64,000 nt of DNA, from the NCBI RefSeq assembly GCF_012271785.1, contig NZ_JAAWVT010000004.1, positions 274,795 to 338,794 on the forward strand. Direction: 5' to 3'. Shown here in pieces: positions 63,857 to 64,000 of the stretch (positions within the stretch are counted from its first letter, which is position 1; every line of letters begins with the position of its first letter). Below the pieces are notes generated by a model that saw only the letters and a program-made list of their open reading frames with translations, was not told where the DNA came from and made no database searches. The position numbers and the translations under genes were made by a program. Source of the DNA: Paeniglutamicibacter terrestris (lineage in GTDB: Bacteria; Actinomycetota; Actinomycetes; Actinomycetales; Micrococcaceae).

Positions 63857-63909
63857 TTATCCACAGGCAATGTGGATAACACAAACTTATCCACATTGCC
63901 TGTGGATAG
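63857..63909. repeat. DnaA-box cluster in nested inverted repeats
   Basis: Four DnaA boxes lie in 53 bp: TTATCCACA at 63857-63865 (+), TGTGGATAA at 63871-63879 (-), TTATCCACA at 63887-63895 (+) and TGTGGATAG at 63901-63909 (-, one base off). Each pair is a 9-bp inverted repeat around 5 bases (GGCAA, TTGCC), and the two 23-bp pairs are inverted copies of each other around CACAAAC, so the whole is a nested palindrome with a single terminal mismatch. Confidence 0.9.
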
Positions 63910-63916
63910 TTAACGC

Positions 63917-63960
63917 AATACGCCCTTCCGCGGTGCGTTAGCACCTCGGAAGGGCGTATT
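63917..63960. terminator. Hairpin at the right edge
   Basis: AATACGCCCTTCCG and CGGAAGGGCGTATT form a perfect 14-bp stem with an inner GGTGC/GCACC stem and GTTA loop. It may end a gene beyond the window. Confidence 0.75.
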
Positions 63961-64000
63961 GGTGTGTTCGTAGAGGTGACGACCACCAAGTGGCAGGTGG

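Noticed and set aside
63857..63909. Calling the DnaA-box cluster the chromosomal origin
   Set aside because: No dnaA, dnaN, recF, gyrB or rpmH nearby and no AT-rich unwinding region in view; four boxes alone are not enough.

Overview
The window is chromosomal DNA from a moderately high-GC actinobacterium. Lsr2, ClpC with a ClgR-type operator, the short ArgA-type acetyltransferase, DUF445, a pst operon behind a PHO box, probable leaderless mRNAs and many GTG/TTG starts all point that way. Protein flavour and gene order (lysS, lsr2, clpC, argA) suggest a Micrococcaceae member near Arthrobacter, Glutamicibacter or Paeniglutamicibacter; the genus is inference. I see no phage, transposase, integrase, CRISPR or rRNA. 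This is mainly core chromosome with small metabolic and regulatory modules.

Layout. 1-6.8 kb: 3' end of an acyl-CoA synthetase, a MarR regulator, an ABC exporter behind an 18-bp perfect palindrome, and the valine-degradation operon mmsA / 3-hydroxyisobutyryl-CoA hydrolase / mmsB. 7-11.2 kb: xthA with an unknown partner, an EamA exporter divergent from its likely MarR regulator across a shared operator, and a YdcF-type protein. 11.2-14.1 kb: a tightly overlapping five-gene Asp23/DUF2273/AmaP-type envelope cluster, then tRNA-Phe, tRNA-Asp and tRNA-Glu behind one promoter. 14.2-19.8 kb: a small metalloprotease, a secreted NlpC/P60 hydrolase with a long Pro/Lys spacer, a universal stress protein and a purine permease. 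19.9-30.5 kb: methyltransferases, GNAT, thiamine-binding protein, AzlCD, AlaX, GDPD, DUF445, EcsC and an esterase. 30.5-33.8 kb: Lrp regulator, HisC-type aminotransferase and amino-acid permease. 33.8-38.3 kb: secreted EEP phosphatase, a TPP enzyme, and PadR with its membrane partner. 38.4-42.3 kb: tRNA-Lys, an unknown protein, the DUF47-Pit low-affinity phosphate system with a strongly structured candidate leader RNA, and an Ldh-type oxidoreductase. 42.5-46.9 kb: pstSCAB. 47-52.5 kb: FUSC protein, radA, disA, a DUF4232-like membrane protein and mutY. 52.8-55 kb: YeiH exporter divergent from LysR. 55-64 kb: argA, clpC, lsr2, a 51-aa membrane protein directly after lysS, lysS, an alpha/beta hydrolase, an M13 peptidase, and at the right edge four DnaA boxes arranged as a nested inverted repeat.

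How the parts fit. Phosphate uptake appears twice: high-affinity Pst under a PHO box and low-affinity Pit/DUF47. Maintenance and stress functions cluster loosely (XthA, MutY, RadA, DisA, ClpC, Usp, Asp23). The most unusual non-coding signals are the multibranched RNA candidate at 39375-39460, the DnaA-box palindrome at 63857-63909, and several high-quality operators next to their likely regulators. No complete new multi-gene system is evident. The best candidates for something undescribed are that RNA, the DnaA-box element and the divergent Asp23-type cluster.
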